Positions 34,078 through 41,902 of a DNA stretch of 64,000 nt are shown in pieces. Where the stretch lies: the NCBI GenBank assembly GCA_964546955.1, contig CAZJLP010000005.1:82783-146782 (forward strand). Direction: 5' to 3'. Made by a program: the position numbers and the translations under genes. Numbering within the stretch: position 1 is the stretch's first letter; each line of letters starts with the position of its first letter. The notes under the pieces are model-generated. The model saw nothing but the letters and a program-made list of their open reading frames with translations, did not search any database and was not told where the DNA came from. The stretch comes from CAZJLP01 sp964546955 (GTDB lineage: Bacteria; Verrucomicrobiota; Verrucomicrobiia; Opitutales; Opitutaceae).

Positions 34078-34848
34078 TCAGGTATTCGCCGACTTCCACC
34101 ATTTGGCGTGAAGCGTTTCCAACTCGTCCCGGCTCGGCATCGGGAAGTACCGGAACGAGTCGCCGCCTTGGGCCGCGACGTAGAATCCGCGATGCAGTGT
34201 GCGGAAGAGCAAGTGGTGTTGCAGATCGCGGATCACTGTCTTTGCCGTTTTGTTTGGCTTTGTCCGCAACTCCCGGAGGCAATCGCGCAGGTGCTCCAAA
34301 TTGCCGTACGGCAGGTTGTCGACTTCCCGATCGTCAGGATCCCGGCTTAACCCATCCAGGCGCAAGTCCGCGAACACCACGGCCGGCAAGGAAACCCGTT
34401 GGCTGGAATCGGTGATGTGGCGAGCGAGAGTGAGCGGATCGAGCAGGCTGACAATCCGGGGCGTGGCCGGGCAAAGCTCCTGGTAGAGATGAAACCGAGC
34501 GCCATCCTCGGCGGGATGCGGCCGGTGTGGAAGTGTCAGCACTCGTCCGTCGATGGTCGCGAGATGAAGCGTTTCAAGCGCTTCAACCGGAGTTTGTTCC
34601 AGCACCCGGTAAACGCTCAAATACAGCGATCGGCGAGGCTCGGCGGGGTTGGATCGGTTGAGCGAGGGATCGATCCGCAGCGCGAGCAGTTGTGCGGTCG
34701 CATAGGAATCGGTCACCTTGAAGAAAATGGCCTGGCCCCGGGAGCGGTTCTGCGGTCCGACTGCAAAGTAGTGTCCGAATTGCTCCGGCGGCAAATGAGA
34801 GGCAATGAGGGCCTCTGGAATCAGTGACAAATACACGAAGGCTTTCAT
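34078..34848 (-). CDS. Conserved-type hypothetical protein upstream of hppA
   Basis: A 256-residue protein of unrecognised family. It starts MKAFVYLSLIPEALIASHLP and PEQFGHYFAVGPQNRSRGQA, has no signal peptide or TM, and contains a His/Arg-rich middle (TLPHRPHPAEDGARFHLYQE) and a basic C-terminal region (TKPNKTAKTVIRDLQHHLLF). It lies 19 bp upstream of hppA and is likely cotranscribed with it. The codon pattern and start look natural, so it is taken as a real gene. Confidence 0.75.
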   Translation of the reverse strand: MKAFVYLSLIPEALIASHLPPEQFGHYFAVGPQNRSRGQAIFFKVTDSYATAQLLALRIDPSLNRSNPAEPRRSLYLSVYRVLEQTPVEALETLHLATIDGRVLTLPHRPHPAEDGARFHLYQELCPATPRIVSLLDPLTLARHITDSSQRVSLPAVVFADLRLDGLSRDPDDREVDNLPYGNLEHLRDCLRELRTKPNKTAKTVIRDLQHHLLFRTLHRGFYVAAQGGDSFRYFPMPSRDELETLHAKWWKSANT

Positions 34849-35240
34849 TGGGAAGCGCCGTGCCGTGGAATTGGCGCGACGGATCAGGTTAAGCTGGACG
34901 CGATATTCCGGCTACGCGCCCCTTGCCCAATGCTGCGTGAGAATTGCTTTGTCTCACGCGCCCGTACAGCGGCGGCATCGTTCTCGTGTGCTAGTCGATG
35001 ATTCTGCGAAGCGCCCAGCCTAGAACTCGCAACGCCAGAACCTCCCGCTCCGGCGCGCCCCAAGATTTGCATAGCACTCGCCAATCCATGCGCAGCCCGT
35101 GGAAGGCCCATAAGCTACCATCCAAAGCGTGACTTTGAGCATCCAAAACTCCGGCAACGAGCTCGATCGGAAGGACTGCCCGCCCTTCACGACCGCTCCC
35201 AGGGAGGCTTTCTGACCTCAACTCTCAACCGACAATCACC
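34849..35240. other. 392-bp intergenic region without recognised gene
   Basis: Between the divergently transcribed hypothetical gene and the dihydroorotate-dehydrogenase-like gene. Short frames on both strands have no recognisable protein content. It should contain promoters for both directions. No clear palindrome, RNA or terminator was noticed. Confidence 0.5.
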
Positions 35241-36230
35241 ATGAACCTGGCGGTAAATTATATGGGATTGAAACTGGCAAACCCGATTATCCCGGGAGCA
35301 TCGCCTTTCTCTACCAACCTCGATCAAGTTCGGCGGTTAGAGGATGCCGGCGCAGCAGCCATCGTCATGCATTCGTTGTTCGAGGAGCAGATCGTCCAGG
35401 AAACGGTGGCGCATCTGCCGCCTTGTCGGGTTCTCGATCCGCGCTTTTCCGAGGCCGTCTCGTTTTTTCCCCGTCCCAGCGCTTTCCCTCTCGGCCCGCA
35501 GGAATACCTGGAGCAGCTCCGGCGAGTCAAAGAGGCGGTGCATGTCCCCGTCATTGCGTCGCTGAACGGCGCGCATCCTGGAAGCTGGATCGAGTACTCG
35601 CGGCTGCTGGAGCAGGCGGGCGCGCGAGCGCTCGAGCTGAATGTATATTTTCTGCCATCGGAGCCCGATTGTAGCGGGCTGGAGGTCGAGCATCGGCTTT
35701 TCGAGATCGTGCGGGAGGTGCGGGACACGGTTCAGATCCCCATCGCCGTGAAACTTTCGCCCTTTTATTCGTCGCTTCCGCATGTGGTCGAACAGCTGCG
35801 CGGCTTGGGCGTGAACTCGGTGGTCCTCTTCAGCCGGTTCAGTCAACCGGAGATCGACATCGAGCAGTTGGAAACCAGGCCTGCTTTGGAGTTGTCGGAT
35901 TCGTCCGAATTGCTGCTCCGGTTGCGCTGGACCGCGATGCTCACCAAACGAATCAAGTTGCCGATTGTCGTGAGCGGGGGAGTGCACACCTACTCAGACG
36001 TGGTCAAGGCAATCATGACCGGAGCGACCGCGGTACAGACCGTCTCGGCTCTGCTGAAGAACGGACCCGACTATCTCGGCGTCCTTGTGCGCGAACTCCG
36101 CGAGTTCATGGACGAGCAGGATTACTCTTCGATCGAGCGTTTTCAGGGATGCCTCAGCCTCAAGTACTGCCCGAACCCGGAGGCCTTCGAGCGCACCAAC
36201 TACCTGAGAACTCTGCAACTGCGACCATAA
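35241..36230 (+). CDS. Dihydroorotate dehydrogenase-like flavoprotein
   Basis: A 329-residue FMN TIM-barrel protein starting MNLAVNYMGLKLANPIIPGA with SPFSTNLDQVRRLEDAGAAA and the FMN-binding ends SLNGAHPGSW, VKLSPFYSSL, VVSGGVHTYSDVVKAIMTGA and VQTVSALLKNG. The region after the third strand (LELNVYFLPSE) differs from classic PyrD, and relatives of this type are found next to anaerobic genes. Its stop overlaps the hemN start by one base (TAATG), implying coupling. It may act in pyrimidine synthesis or as an oxidoreductase of another substrate. Confidence 0.85.
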   Translation: MNLAVNYMGLKLANPIIPGASPFSTNLDQVRRLEDAGAAAIVMHSLFEEQIVQETVAHLPPCRVLDPRFSEAVSFFPRPSAFPLGPQEYLEQLRRVKEAVHVPVIASLNGAHPGSWIEYSRLLEQAGARALELNVYFLPSEPDCSGLEVEHRLFEIVREVRDTVQIPIAVKLSPFYSSLPHVVEQLRGLGVNSVVLFSRFSQPEIDIEQLETRPALELSDSSELLLRLRWTAMLTKRIKLPIVVSGGVHTYSDVVKAIMTGATAVQTVSALLKNGPDYLGVLVRELREFMDEQDYSSIERFQGCLSLKYCPNPEAFERTNYLRTLQLRP

Positions 36231-37630
36231 TGATTTCGCTTAATGACCAAAACGCTCCGACCGCCTCGCGGTTGGAGAGCCTGCTCGGCAAATACAACGT
36301 GTCGGGTCCACGCTACACCTCGTATCCGACCGCGCCGCAATTTCGCACCGACTGGGATCAGGAGGTCCTGGCTGAAGAGCTGAGGAGCGACAATGCGAAC
36401 TCGGCGTCGCCCTTGTCTCTGTACGTGCATCTGCCGTTTTGCGAACAACGTTGCTGGTTCTGCGGATGTACGACGGTCATCACGCGAAACCATCGGGTGA
36501 CCGCGTCCTACCTGGATGACGTCGAGCGTGAAATGTCGCTCGCAGCCGGCGAGATCAACTGCGAACGCCCGGTGGTCCAGGCCCACTTCGGAGGAGGAAC
36601 TCCCACTTTCCTTAGCGCCGAGGAGCTCTTGCGTTTGGCCGCGATGCTGCAGACACGTTTTCGGTTCTCGGATGCGACCGAGTTTTCGGTCGAGATCGAT
36701 CCCCGCCATCTCACTCCCGAACATGTAGCGGCGTTTCGCTCCATGGGTTGCAATCGCGCCTCTCTGGGAGTTCAGGATTTCAACCGCAAGGTCCAACGCG
36801 CAGTACATCGGGTTCAGCCTCGCGAGATGACGGAAAATGCGGTGTGCCAGCTTCGCGATGCCGGCTTTCGATCGATCAACCTCGATCTGATTTACGGGCT
36901 GCCGCAACAGACCCCCGCGTCGTTCGAGGAAACGTTGGACCAGGTGTTGGCGTTGAAACCGGACCGCCTCGCGGTTTTCAGCTATGCGCATATCCCGACC
37001 ATCAAGCCGGCGCAACGAATCTTCGATCAGCAGGGCGGGCTCCCGTCTCCGGACGAGAAATTGGCGATGCTGGCGCTTTCCGTGGCGAAACTCACGCAGG
37101 CGGGGTACTGCTGCATCGGCATGGATCACTTCGCCAAGGCGGACGACGAACTGGCGATTGCCCAGCGCAATGGAACCTTGCATCGAAATTTCCAGGGCTA
37201 CACCACGTGCTCGGAAGCGTCATTGTACGCTTTCGGCATGTCCGCCATCTCCCAAACGCGGTACTCGTACCGACAGAATCACAAGGGCCTGGCGGACTAC
37301 AGCCGGGCCATCCGCGGAGGCTCGCTGCCAACCGAACGTGCTCTGCTTGTCTCGGAAGAGGATTTGATTCGCCGGGAGATCATCCGGCGCATCATGTGTG
37401 ACGGGCAGGTGTCGTATGCAGCCCTCTCGAGTCGGCTGCAGATTGACTTCGAACGGTGCTTCGCGAACGAGATCGAATCTCTCAATTCTTTGGAGGCCGA
37501 TGGTCTAGTCGAACGCTTTAAGGGAGGCTTCACCATCACTCCCATTGGTCGACTGCTGGTTCGGATCATTGCCATGCGTTTTGACGCGTATCTCGGAGCA
37601 GGCCCCAAAACATTCTCCCGTACCATTTGA
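36230..37630 (+). CDS. hemN: Oxygen-independent coproporphyrinogen III oxidase (radical SAM)
   Basis: A 466-residue radical-SAM enzyme converting coproporphyrinogen III to protoporphyrinogen IX without O2. The cluster motif is CEQRCWFCGC (Cys71, 75, 78, plus Cys80), preceded by SLYVHLPF. The family tail contains TTCSEASLYAFGMSAISQTR and the HemN C-terminal domain (LVSEEDLIRREIIRRIMCDG). The start at 36230 is chosen for overlap with the preceding stop; the longer frame upstream lies inside the previous gene. It completes haem synthesis with hemG (6159) and supports an anoxic or microoxic lifestyle. Confidence 0.95.
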   Translation: MISLNDQNAPTASRLESLLGKYNVSGPRYTSYPTAPQFRTDWDQEVLAEELRSDNANSASPLSLYVHLPFCEQRCWFCGCTTVITRNHRVTASYLDDVEREMSLAAGEINCERPVVQAHFGGGTPTFLSAEELLRLAAMLQTRFRFSDATEFSVEIDPRHLTPEHVAAFRSMGCNRASLGVQDFNRKVQRAVHRVQPREMTENAVCQLRDAGFRSINLDLIYGLPQQTPASFEETLDQVLALKPDRLAVFSYAHIPTIKPAQRIFDQQGGLPSPDEKLAMLALSVAKLTQAGYCCIGMDHFAKADDELAIAQRNGTLHRNFQGYTTCSEASLYAFGMSAISQTRYSYRQNHKGLADYSRAIRGGSLPTERALLVSEEDLIRREIIRRIMCDGQVSYAALSSRLQIDFERCFANEIESLNSLEADGLVERFKGGFTITPIGRLLVRIIAMRFDAYLGAGPKTFSRTI

Positions 37631-37638
37631 CCTCGTCC

Positions 37639-38076
37639 ATGCCTTTCAGGATCTGCAAGACTTTTACCGTCGAGAATGGGCACTTGCTCTCAAAGCACTC
37701 GGGCAAGTGTCGGTTTCCCCACGGACATAGCCGCCGAATCGAGATCGTACTCGAATCGCCAGGCCTCGACTGCAACGATATGGTTTGCGATTTCAAACGA
37801 TTGAAAGAGCTGGTGCAGGGTTTCGTCGACCGGCTCGATCACGCAATGTGTATCAATACCGCGGACACGCATTACGCCTTTTATAGCCAAGCCTACCCGC
37901 GGATCGTTCCGTTCAAGGATGCCGATCCGACAAGCGAACTGATGGCCAAGACCCTTTTTGACGAAACCTTGGCTGCCTTAGCCCGGGATCCCATTTGCGC
38001 GGGAGGACACCCGATCAGAGTGGTACGCGTGCGCATCCACGAAACGGACACGAGCTGGGCGGAGTACGAGCGCTGA
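37639..38076 (+). CDS. 6-pyruvoyl-tetrahydropterin synthase/QueD family protein
   Basis: A 145-residue T-fold enzyme. The zinc ligands and catalytic cysteine are present: His15 (VENGHLLS), Cys24 and His28/His30 in GKCRFPHGHSRR. The remaining motifs are MVCDFKRLKELVQGFVDRLD-H, the catalytic TSE (DADPTSELMAKTLF) and a C-terminal Glu in RIHETDTSWAEYER. QueD makes 6-carboxytetrahydropterin for queuosine; PTPS acts in biopterin synthesis, and the sequence alone does not decide. The ATG at 37639 is used; a TTG 12 bp upstream overlaps the hemN stop. A degenerate relative is at 63508. Confidence 0.85.
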   Translation: MPFRICKTFTVENGHLLSKHSGKCRFPHGHSRRIEIVLESPGLDCNDMVCDFKRLKELVQGFVDRLDHAMCINTADTHYAFYSQAYPRIVPFKDADPTSELMAKTLFDETLAALARDPICAGGHPIRVVRVRIHETDTSWAEYER

Positions 38077-38080
38077 CCCG

Positions 38081-38659
38081 ATGGACAATCCCCTTCCGCT
38101 CTTCCGAGAATGGTATGGGATGGCTCAACGCCACTCGCAGGTGGCCGATGCCTCGGTGATGTCGCTCGCTACCTCGAGCAGAGAGGGCCGACCCTCCGTA
38201 CGCATGGTCCTGCTGAAAGGGTTCGATGAGCAAGGTTTTGTATTTTATACCAACCTCTCGAGCCCTAAAGCCAAGGACTTGGCGGAGAATCCCCAGGCAG
38301 AGCTTTGTTTCCATTGGGCGCCATTGAGCAAACAAGTGCGCATCCATGGAGGGGTCGAACCGGTGCCCCTGCAGGAGGCAGACGCCTATTTTGCCTCTCG
38401 GCCCCGGCTCAGCCAATTGGGGGCATGGGTCTCACATCAGTCGACAGTGATGCCTCACGCGCTGAGTCTGGAGACAGCCGTGGCTTCCGCGGCGATACGC
38501 TTCGGAACCGGCCCCGTGCCACGTCCGTCGCACTGGTCGGGATTCAGGCTGAAACCGACTACCATCGAGTTTTGGATCGAAAAGCCCTTTCGTCATCACG
38601 ATCGTTTCTTGTACCGCAAGACCGCCGACGGGTGGTCGAAGGAGCGCCTCTTTCCATAA
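38081..38659 (+). CDS. pdxH: Pyridoxamine 5'-phosphate oxidase
   Basis: A 192-residue FMN enzyme oxidising pyridoxine/pyridoxamine phosphate to pyridoxal phosphate. Family blocks: MSLATSSREGRPSVRMVLLK, GFVFYTNLSSPKAKDLAENP, WAPLSKQVRIHGGVEPV, then RPRLSQLGAWVSHQS and PRPSHWSGFRLKPTTIEFW ending in the typical RLFP. It lies 4 bp after the PTPS/QueD-type gene in the same operon as hemN, so the cluster groups cofactor-synthesis enzymes. Confidence 0.95.
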   Translation: MDNPLPLFREWYGMAQRHSQVADASVMSLATSSREGRPSVRMVLLKGFDEQGFVFYTNLSSPKAKDLAENPQAELCFHWAPLSKQVRIHGGVEPVPLQEADAYFASRPRLSQLGAWVSHQSTVMPHALSLETAVASAAIRFGTGPVPRPSHWSGFRLKPTTIEFWIEKPFRHHDRFLYRKTADGWSKERLFP

Positions 38660-38742
38660 GGTGCCAGGGGGGGCGAGTCGCGGTGTGGACTGGCGAAAAA
38701 AGATTCGGGCTCACGACCAACGATCCGGTGAATCGGAAAGGC

Positions 38743-39099
38743 CTAGGCTTCCGTTTTCGGCAGGCTAGCGGGAATTTCGACCGGATGGGGATGGCGGCGC
38801 TTTTCTTCGCTGCGATGCGTCCGTTCCGACAACATGCGATTCAGTTTTTCCACCACGAGTGTAACCGACCTGTACAGATTGTCCGTGCTTTTGGAGACGA
38901 CAAGGTCGGGGCCGCGCAACTCAACGACCGCTTTCGCGGTGTAGTACTTCTCGCCCGCGTGGAGACCGGTATCTTGGAGATCCAGTCGGATCCGGACAAT
39001 ATGCCGGTTGTGCCGCAGCAATTTCTCCAATTTGTGATTGATGTCTTCCAGCGCGCTATCGCTGAGGACGTGTCCGGTGACTAGAATCTTGGGGTTCAT
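38743..39099 (-). CDS. hpf: Ribosome hibernation promoting factor/RaiA, short form
   Basis: A 118-residue protein of the HPF/YfiA fold: MNPKILVTGHVLSDSALEDI, NHKLEKLLRHNRHIVRIRLD, YYTAKAVVELRGPDLVVSKS and DNLYRSVTLVVEKLNRML, followed by a basic tail. It binds the small ribosomal subunit and blocks translation in stationary phase. It lacks the extra C-terminal dimerisation domain of long HPF. It is convergent with pdxH and sits near Usp genes. Confidence 0.85.
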   Translation of the reverse strand: MNPKILVTGHVLSDSALEDINHKLEKLLRHNRHIVRIRLDLQDTGLHAGEKYYTAKAVVELRGPDLVVSKSTDNLYRSVTLVVEKLNRMLSERTHRSEEKRRHPHPVEIPASLPKTEA

Positions 39100-39178
39100 G
39101 ACTGAAAATCGAGACTGGCCTTGAGCTCCGCGATTGCCGGGATCGGCAGGAGTTGGGCGCGTCGGTCTGACGTGGCGT

Positions 39179-39358
39179 CTATGCTTGTGCCTTTCGTGCC
39201 TTCCGCCCCGCCGTGCGGTTCGTTGCCGAGGGAGGGGCGTCCACGCGCCCAGGAGCGATTCCCTTGCCCTGCTTGGCGAGGTCGAGGAAGAACTGATTCT
39301 TGCGTTCGAGGAGCCTTTGTTCGTCTGAAAAACTCAGGATGGGTTCGTCGCGTTTCAT
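39179..39358 (-). CDS. Small hypothetical protein (59 residues)
   Basis: The start ATG at 39358 gives MKRDEPILSFSDEQRLLERK, NQFFLDLAKQGKGIAPGRVD and a basic tail. The helix-rich, charged composition looks like a real small protein, and the gene is upstream of hpf on the same strand. Nothing is known of its function. A GTGCGCAC site lies about 25 bp upstream of this start. Confidence 0.45.
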   Translation of the reverse strand: MKRDEPILSFSDEQRLLERKNQFFLDLAKQGKGIAPGRVDAPPSATNRTAGRKARKAQA

Positions 39359-39380
39359 AGTGAGATAAGAGGGGGGTTGG

Positions 39381-39484
39381 AGTGCGCACGAAGTATAACT
39401 GACCGCCTTGCGGCGGGCTGCGCATGTTTTGGCGAGTAATGGCCCATTCTTGCCCGAAGCCACCTCAAGAAGTGCGCACGATGT
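39381..39484. promoter_or_regulatory. Two identical palindromic sites (AGTGCGCACG) in a divergent promoter region
   Basis: AGTGCGCACGAAGT (39381-39394) and AGTGCGCACGATGT (39471-39484) share a 10-bp core around the palindrome GTGCGCAC and are exactly 90 bp apart. One lies just upstream of the leftward 59-residue gene (start 39358), the other about 50 bp upstream of the rightward Usp gene (start 39534). They look like paired operators for one regulator. Confidence 0.4.
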
Positions 39485-39533
39485 GACAATCCCTGCGGTG
39501 AAAAATGCCCGGCGTTTCGACTATGCTACGATC

Positions 39534-40061
39534 ATGAGCACGATTCTCGTTCCAATCGATTTTTCGGACGGCACCCCTGCAGTTCTGGAACACGCCGTAA
39601 CGCGGGCCAGGGATTGCCAGGCGGATCTCGTGCTGTTGCATGCGATCAACTCTGACGCGGATTTTCGCAGTTTTCCGACGTTTCACAACCAGACACCCCA
39701 ATGCGAGCAACGGCGGGCGAGACGCCGCTTGAACCAATTCACTGTCACCGTACGACGAGCAAGCGTAGCCGTCTCGAACTGTGCTGTGCGGGGTGGCGCG
39801 GTTACAACGATTCTAGACGCGGCCAAAAGGCTTCAACCGGCCTTCATCGTCATGGGCTCGCACGGTTACGAACCGCGCTCCGAAATCGCCTTCGGGCCGA
39901 CCGTCGAAGGCGTTTTGGAAAAGGCGCCGTGCGCGGTGGAAGTTGTCCCGACGCGAAATGCGCAACCCAGAAGCCTAAAGGATACTCTTCAGTATCTCGC
40001 CAGGGCACTCTGCGAGAGAGAGCAATCGAAGAAGCCCTGCACTGCTTCACGACGTTCTTAA
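39534..40061 (+). CDS. Universal stress protein (UspA family)
   Basis: A 175-residue Usp started at the ATG at 39534 (the frame upstream is unnatural). It reads MSTILVPIDFSDGTPAVLEH, with the nucleotide region IVMGSHGYEPRSEIAFGPTV. The GSHG-x9-G spacing is kept but the last position is Gly-Pro rather than Gly-Ser/Thr, so ATP binding is uncertain. A C-terminal extension (residues ~150-175) is basic and cysteine-containing. It is the third Usp in a 10-kb stretch. Confidence 0.88.
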   Translation: MSTILVPIDFSDGTPAVLEHAVTRARDCQADLVLLHAINSDADFRSFPTFHNQTPQCEQRRARRRLNQFTVTVRRASVAVSNCAVRGGAVTTILDAAKRLQPAFIVMGSHGYEPRSEIAFGPTVEGVLEKAPCAVEVVPTRNAQPRSLKDTLQYLARALCEREQSKKPCTASRRS

Positions 40062-40253
40062 TTAAGAGCCTCCAACTCGGGCCAAAGGGATTAAAGGGTA
40101 GGGAGAGGCCCGCCTCTACCTCGCGATCCGTTGTTCGGGCTTCTGAACCAATATCTTGGAGAATAGCGGTAGGAAGCGTCACTCAAGATATGCATACGAA
40201 TCGCCAAGGGGTGCGGCGCAGGGAGCAAGCTTTTGTGTTAAGACTTGGCCACT

Positions 40254-40778
40254 ATGAAACGCGCTTTCTTAGACGCCCTGGGCGCGCGCCGGGCGGTCAT
40301 CAAACACCTCTGGGAGGCGGTGCTCCGGCAAGCGCCAGTGCATACGCCGTTAGGCCATCCGGATACCCTGATCTACATGATGGACGAGACTCTGGATCGA
40401 TTGTTTTCGCTGACGCGCAGCCGCTCCACCCCTGAGTGGCTCGCGGAACATCCGTTGACGGGTCCTCCTCTCGGAAAATCCTGTCGCTGTGCACTGAATC
40501 CATTGCTGACGTATTTCTTTGCGGCGGAATCCGCGTTGGTCGCGACAATACGATTGCTCAAGCCGTGCCCAGAGTTTTCCGAGCACGACATCCTCGTGTC
40601 AGAGAGCCAGCTCCTCTTTTCGCTGCATGTCTTGGGCCATCAGGAAATGAATGCTTTCTGTGAAGTGTGTCAGATCGAAATTCCTTCGGCGAACGGAAGC
40701 AATCCGAGCGCCGCGGTGCCAAGTTTCTGCCCCTTCAAGGCTGAACTGCGCGAAATCGAAGCCGCCAAGAACGGATGA
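40254..40778 (+). CDS. Hypothetical cysteine/histidine-containing protein
   Basis: A 174-residue protein from the ATG at 40254 (the in-frame TTG 9 bp upstream is unlikely). Cysteines appear in GKSCRCALNPLLTYFFAAES, in LKPCPEF and in HQEMNAFCEVCQIE ... FCPFK, with histidines nearby. A metal-binding or Fe-S role is possible. No family was recognised. It is convergent with the PocR-AraC regulator at 40817. Confidence 0.65.
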   Translation: MKRAFLDALGARRAVIKHLWEAVLRQAPVHTPLGHPDTLIYMMDETLDRLFSLTRSRSTPEWLAEHPLTGPPLGKSCRCALNPLLTYFFAAESALVATIRLLKPCPEFSEHDILVSESQLLFSLHVLGHQEMNAFCEVCQIEIPSANGSNPSAAVPSFCPFKAELREIEAAKNG

Positions 40779-40816
40779 AACTCAGGCTGCACGACAAGGG
40801 TCGTGCGCCTCACCCT

Positions 40817-41725
40817 TCAGATTTTGCCCAAATGCATGCGGTGCCGATAGGTGCTCGGCGACTCCCCTGTGACTTTGCGGAAAACGCGGTTGAATTGGGA
40901 AAGTGACTGAAACCCCACCTCATACGCGGCCTCGCTGATTCGAACGTGGGGATTCAGCAGGAGGTTCTTCACCTTTTCGATCCGAAGCCGGGCAATGTAT
41001 TCGGTGAAGGTGAGGCCGGTTGTCTTCTTGAAGACCTTGCAAAAATAGAAGGCGCTCATGTTGACCACCCTGGCGACGCTCTCGAGAGAAAGTTCTTCGG
41101 TCAGGTGGTCGCCGATGTAGGCGCGCGCCCGCGCCACGGGGGGTGCTTCCTTGTTGTGCTCCTGCGTCAGGAGTTGATTGCTGAGCGCGGAGAGGTGCTG
41201 CGCGAAGATGCTCAGCAACCGCACCATCGATTCATATTGTTCGACCGAGAGCACCCGGGTTTGAAAGTACGCCTCTTCGAGCCGTTTGAGATCCACGTCG
41301 GAACCCCATTGCAAGAGCAGGCGAGTGGTGCGGGAGAGCTCTTCTTTCGTGGGACGATGAAGCAGCACCTGGCCGGTCTGGAGAAACGCGATGAGATCTT
41401 CGCCCACGCGGATCGGCACCGCCGTGTCGCATAGCCCCGCGAAACAATTCAGTGTCTTCGCCTCAAGCTGCGCCTCTTCAACGATGCGTTGTTGCATCTG
41501 GAGACATGCCGCGCAGGAGCGATTCGAGGTCGCCATTAGCGTACAGAAGGAATTCGTCTTTGGACTATCGGCCAGATGAAGCTGGAGCGTCTCGAAAGGT
41601 CTCAGGGTAAGGGGAAGTCCCGTCGCGTCGGAGAATGCCTTCTCATAGTCCCGGTACAACGCCGAGGATTTCAGGGCATCGACAATGCCTGTCTTGCTAC
41701 GCGGTCGTTCTACGTCGGTTTTCAC
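40817..41725 (-). CDS. AraC-family regulator with N-terminal PocR sensor domain (paralogue A)
   Basis: The frame is open to a GTG at 41794 (325 residues); the GTG at 41725 (about 302 residues) is preferred because it lines up with the ATG of the paralogue at 41903. The N-terminal PocR sensor has a cysteine cluster (NSFCTLMATSNRSCAACLQM, LNCFAGLCDTAVPIRVGEDL). The C-terminal two-helix-turn-helix domain reads VARVVNMSAFYFCKVFKKTT and ISEAAYEVGFQSLSQFNRVF. PocR in Salmonella controls 1,2-propanediol use and its BMC, so a sugar- or diol-related signal is plausible. It is transcribed divergently from the paralogue. Confidence 0.9.
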   Translation of the reverse strand: MKTDVERPRSKTGIVDALKSSALYRDYEKAFSDATGLPLTLRPFETLQLHLADSPKTNSFCTLMATSNRSCAACLQMQQRIVEEAQLEAKTLNCFAGLCDTAVPIRVGEDLIAFLQTGQVLLHRPTKEELSRTTRLLLQWGSDVDLKRLEEAYFQTRVLSVEQYESMVRLLSIFAQHLSALSNQLLTQEHNKEAPPVARARAYIGDHLTEELSLESVARVVNMSAFYFCKVFKKTTGLTFTEYIARLRIEKVKNLLLNPHVRISEAAYEVGFQSLSQFNRVFRKVTGESPSTYRHRMHLGKI

Positions 41726-41826
41726 GAGGGAGGCCTTTGCGATGAGAATAGCCGATGTTGACCTCGGTGTACAAGCATCAGGGGGTACGTGCACCTGCTA
41801 TTTCAGTTTAGTGATAGCCCCTAGTA

Positions 41827-41847
41827 CCCTAAGGAATTCCTTTAGGG
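41827..41847. promoter_or_regulatory. Near-perfect palindrome between divergent PocR-AraC genes
   Basis: CCCTAAGGAATTCCTTTAGGG is symmetric about GGAATTCC except for one extra T on the right arm. It lies 80-100 bp upstream of the paralogue A start and 56 bp upstream of paralogue B at 41903, in the only space shared by the two promoters. A shared operator is a reasonable guess; AraC proteins usually bind direct repeats, so the binding protein might be another. Confidence 0.45.
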
Positions 41848-41902
41848 CGATTGCGATTTGGCACCAATTCCATCGTCTCGTGCAAACGGGTACTGTCTCG
41901 GC

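Noticed and set aside
39096..39425. 109-codon minus-strand frame between hpf and the Usp gene
   Set aside because: Arg/Pro/Ser-rich composition; the alternative 59-residue frame at 39179-39358 looks more natural.
40062..40253. Possible terminator near GGTAGGGAGAGG/CCTCTACC after the third Usp
   Set aside because: Arms match only partly and no T-tract follows, so it was not listed as a feature.
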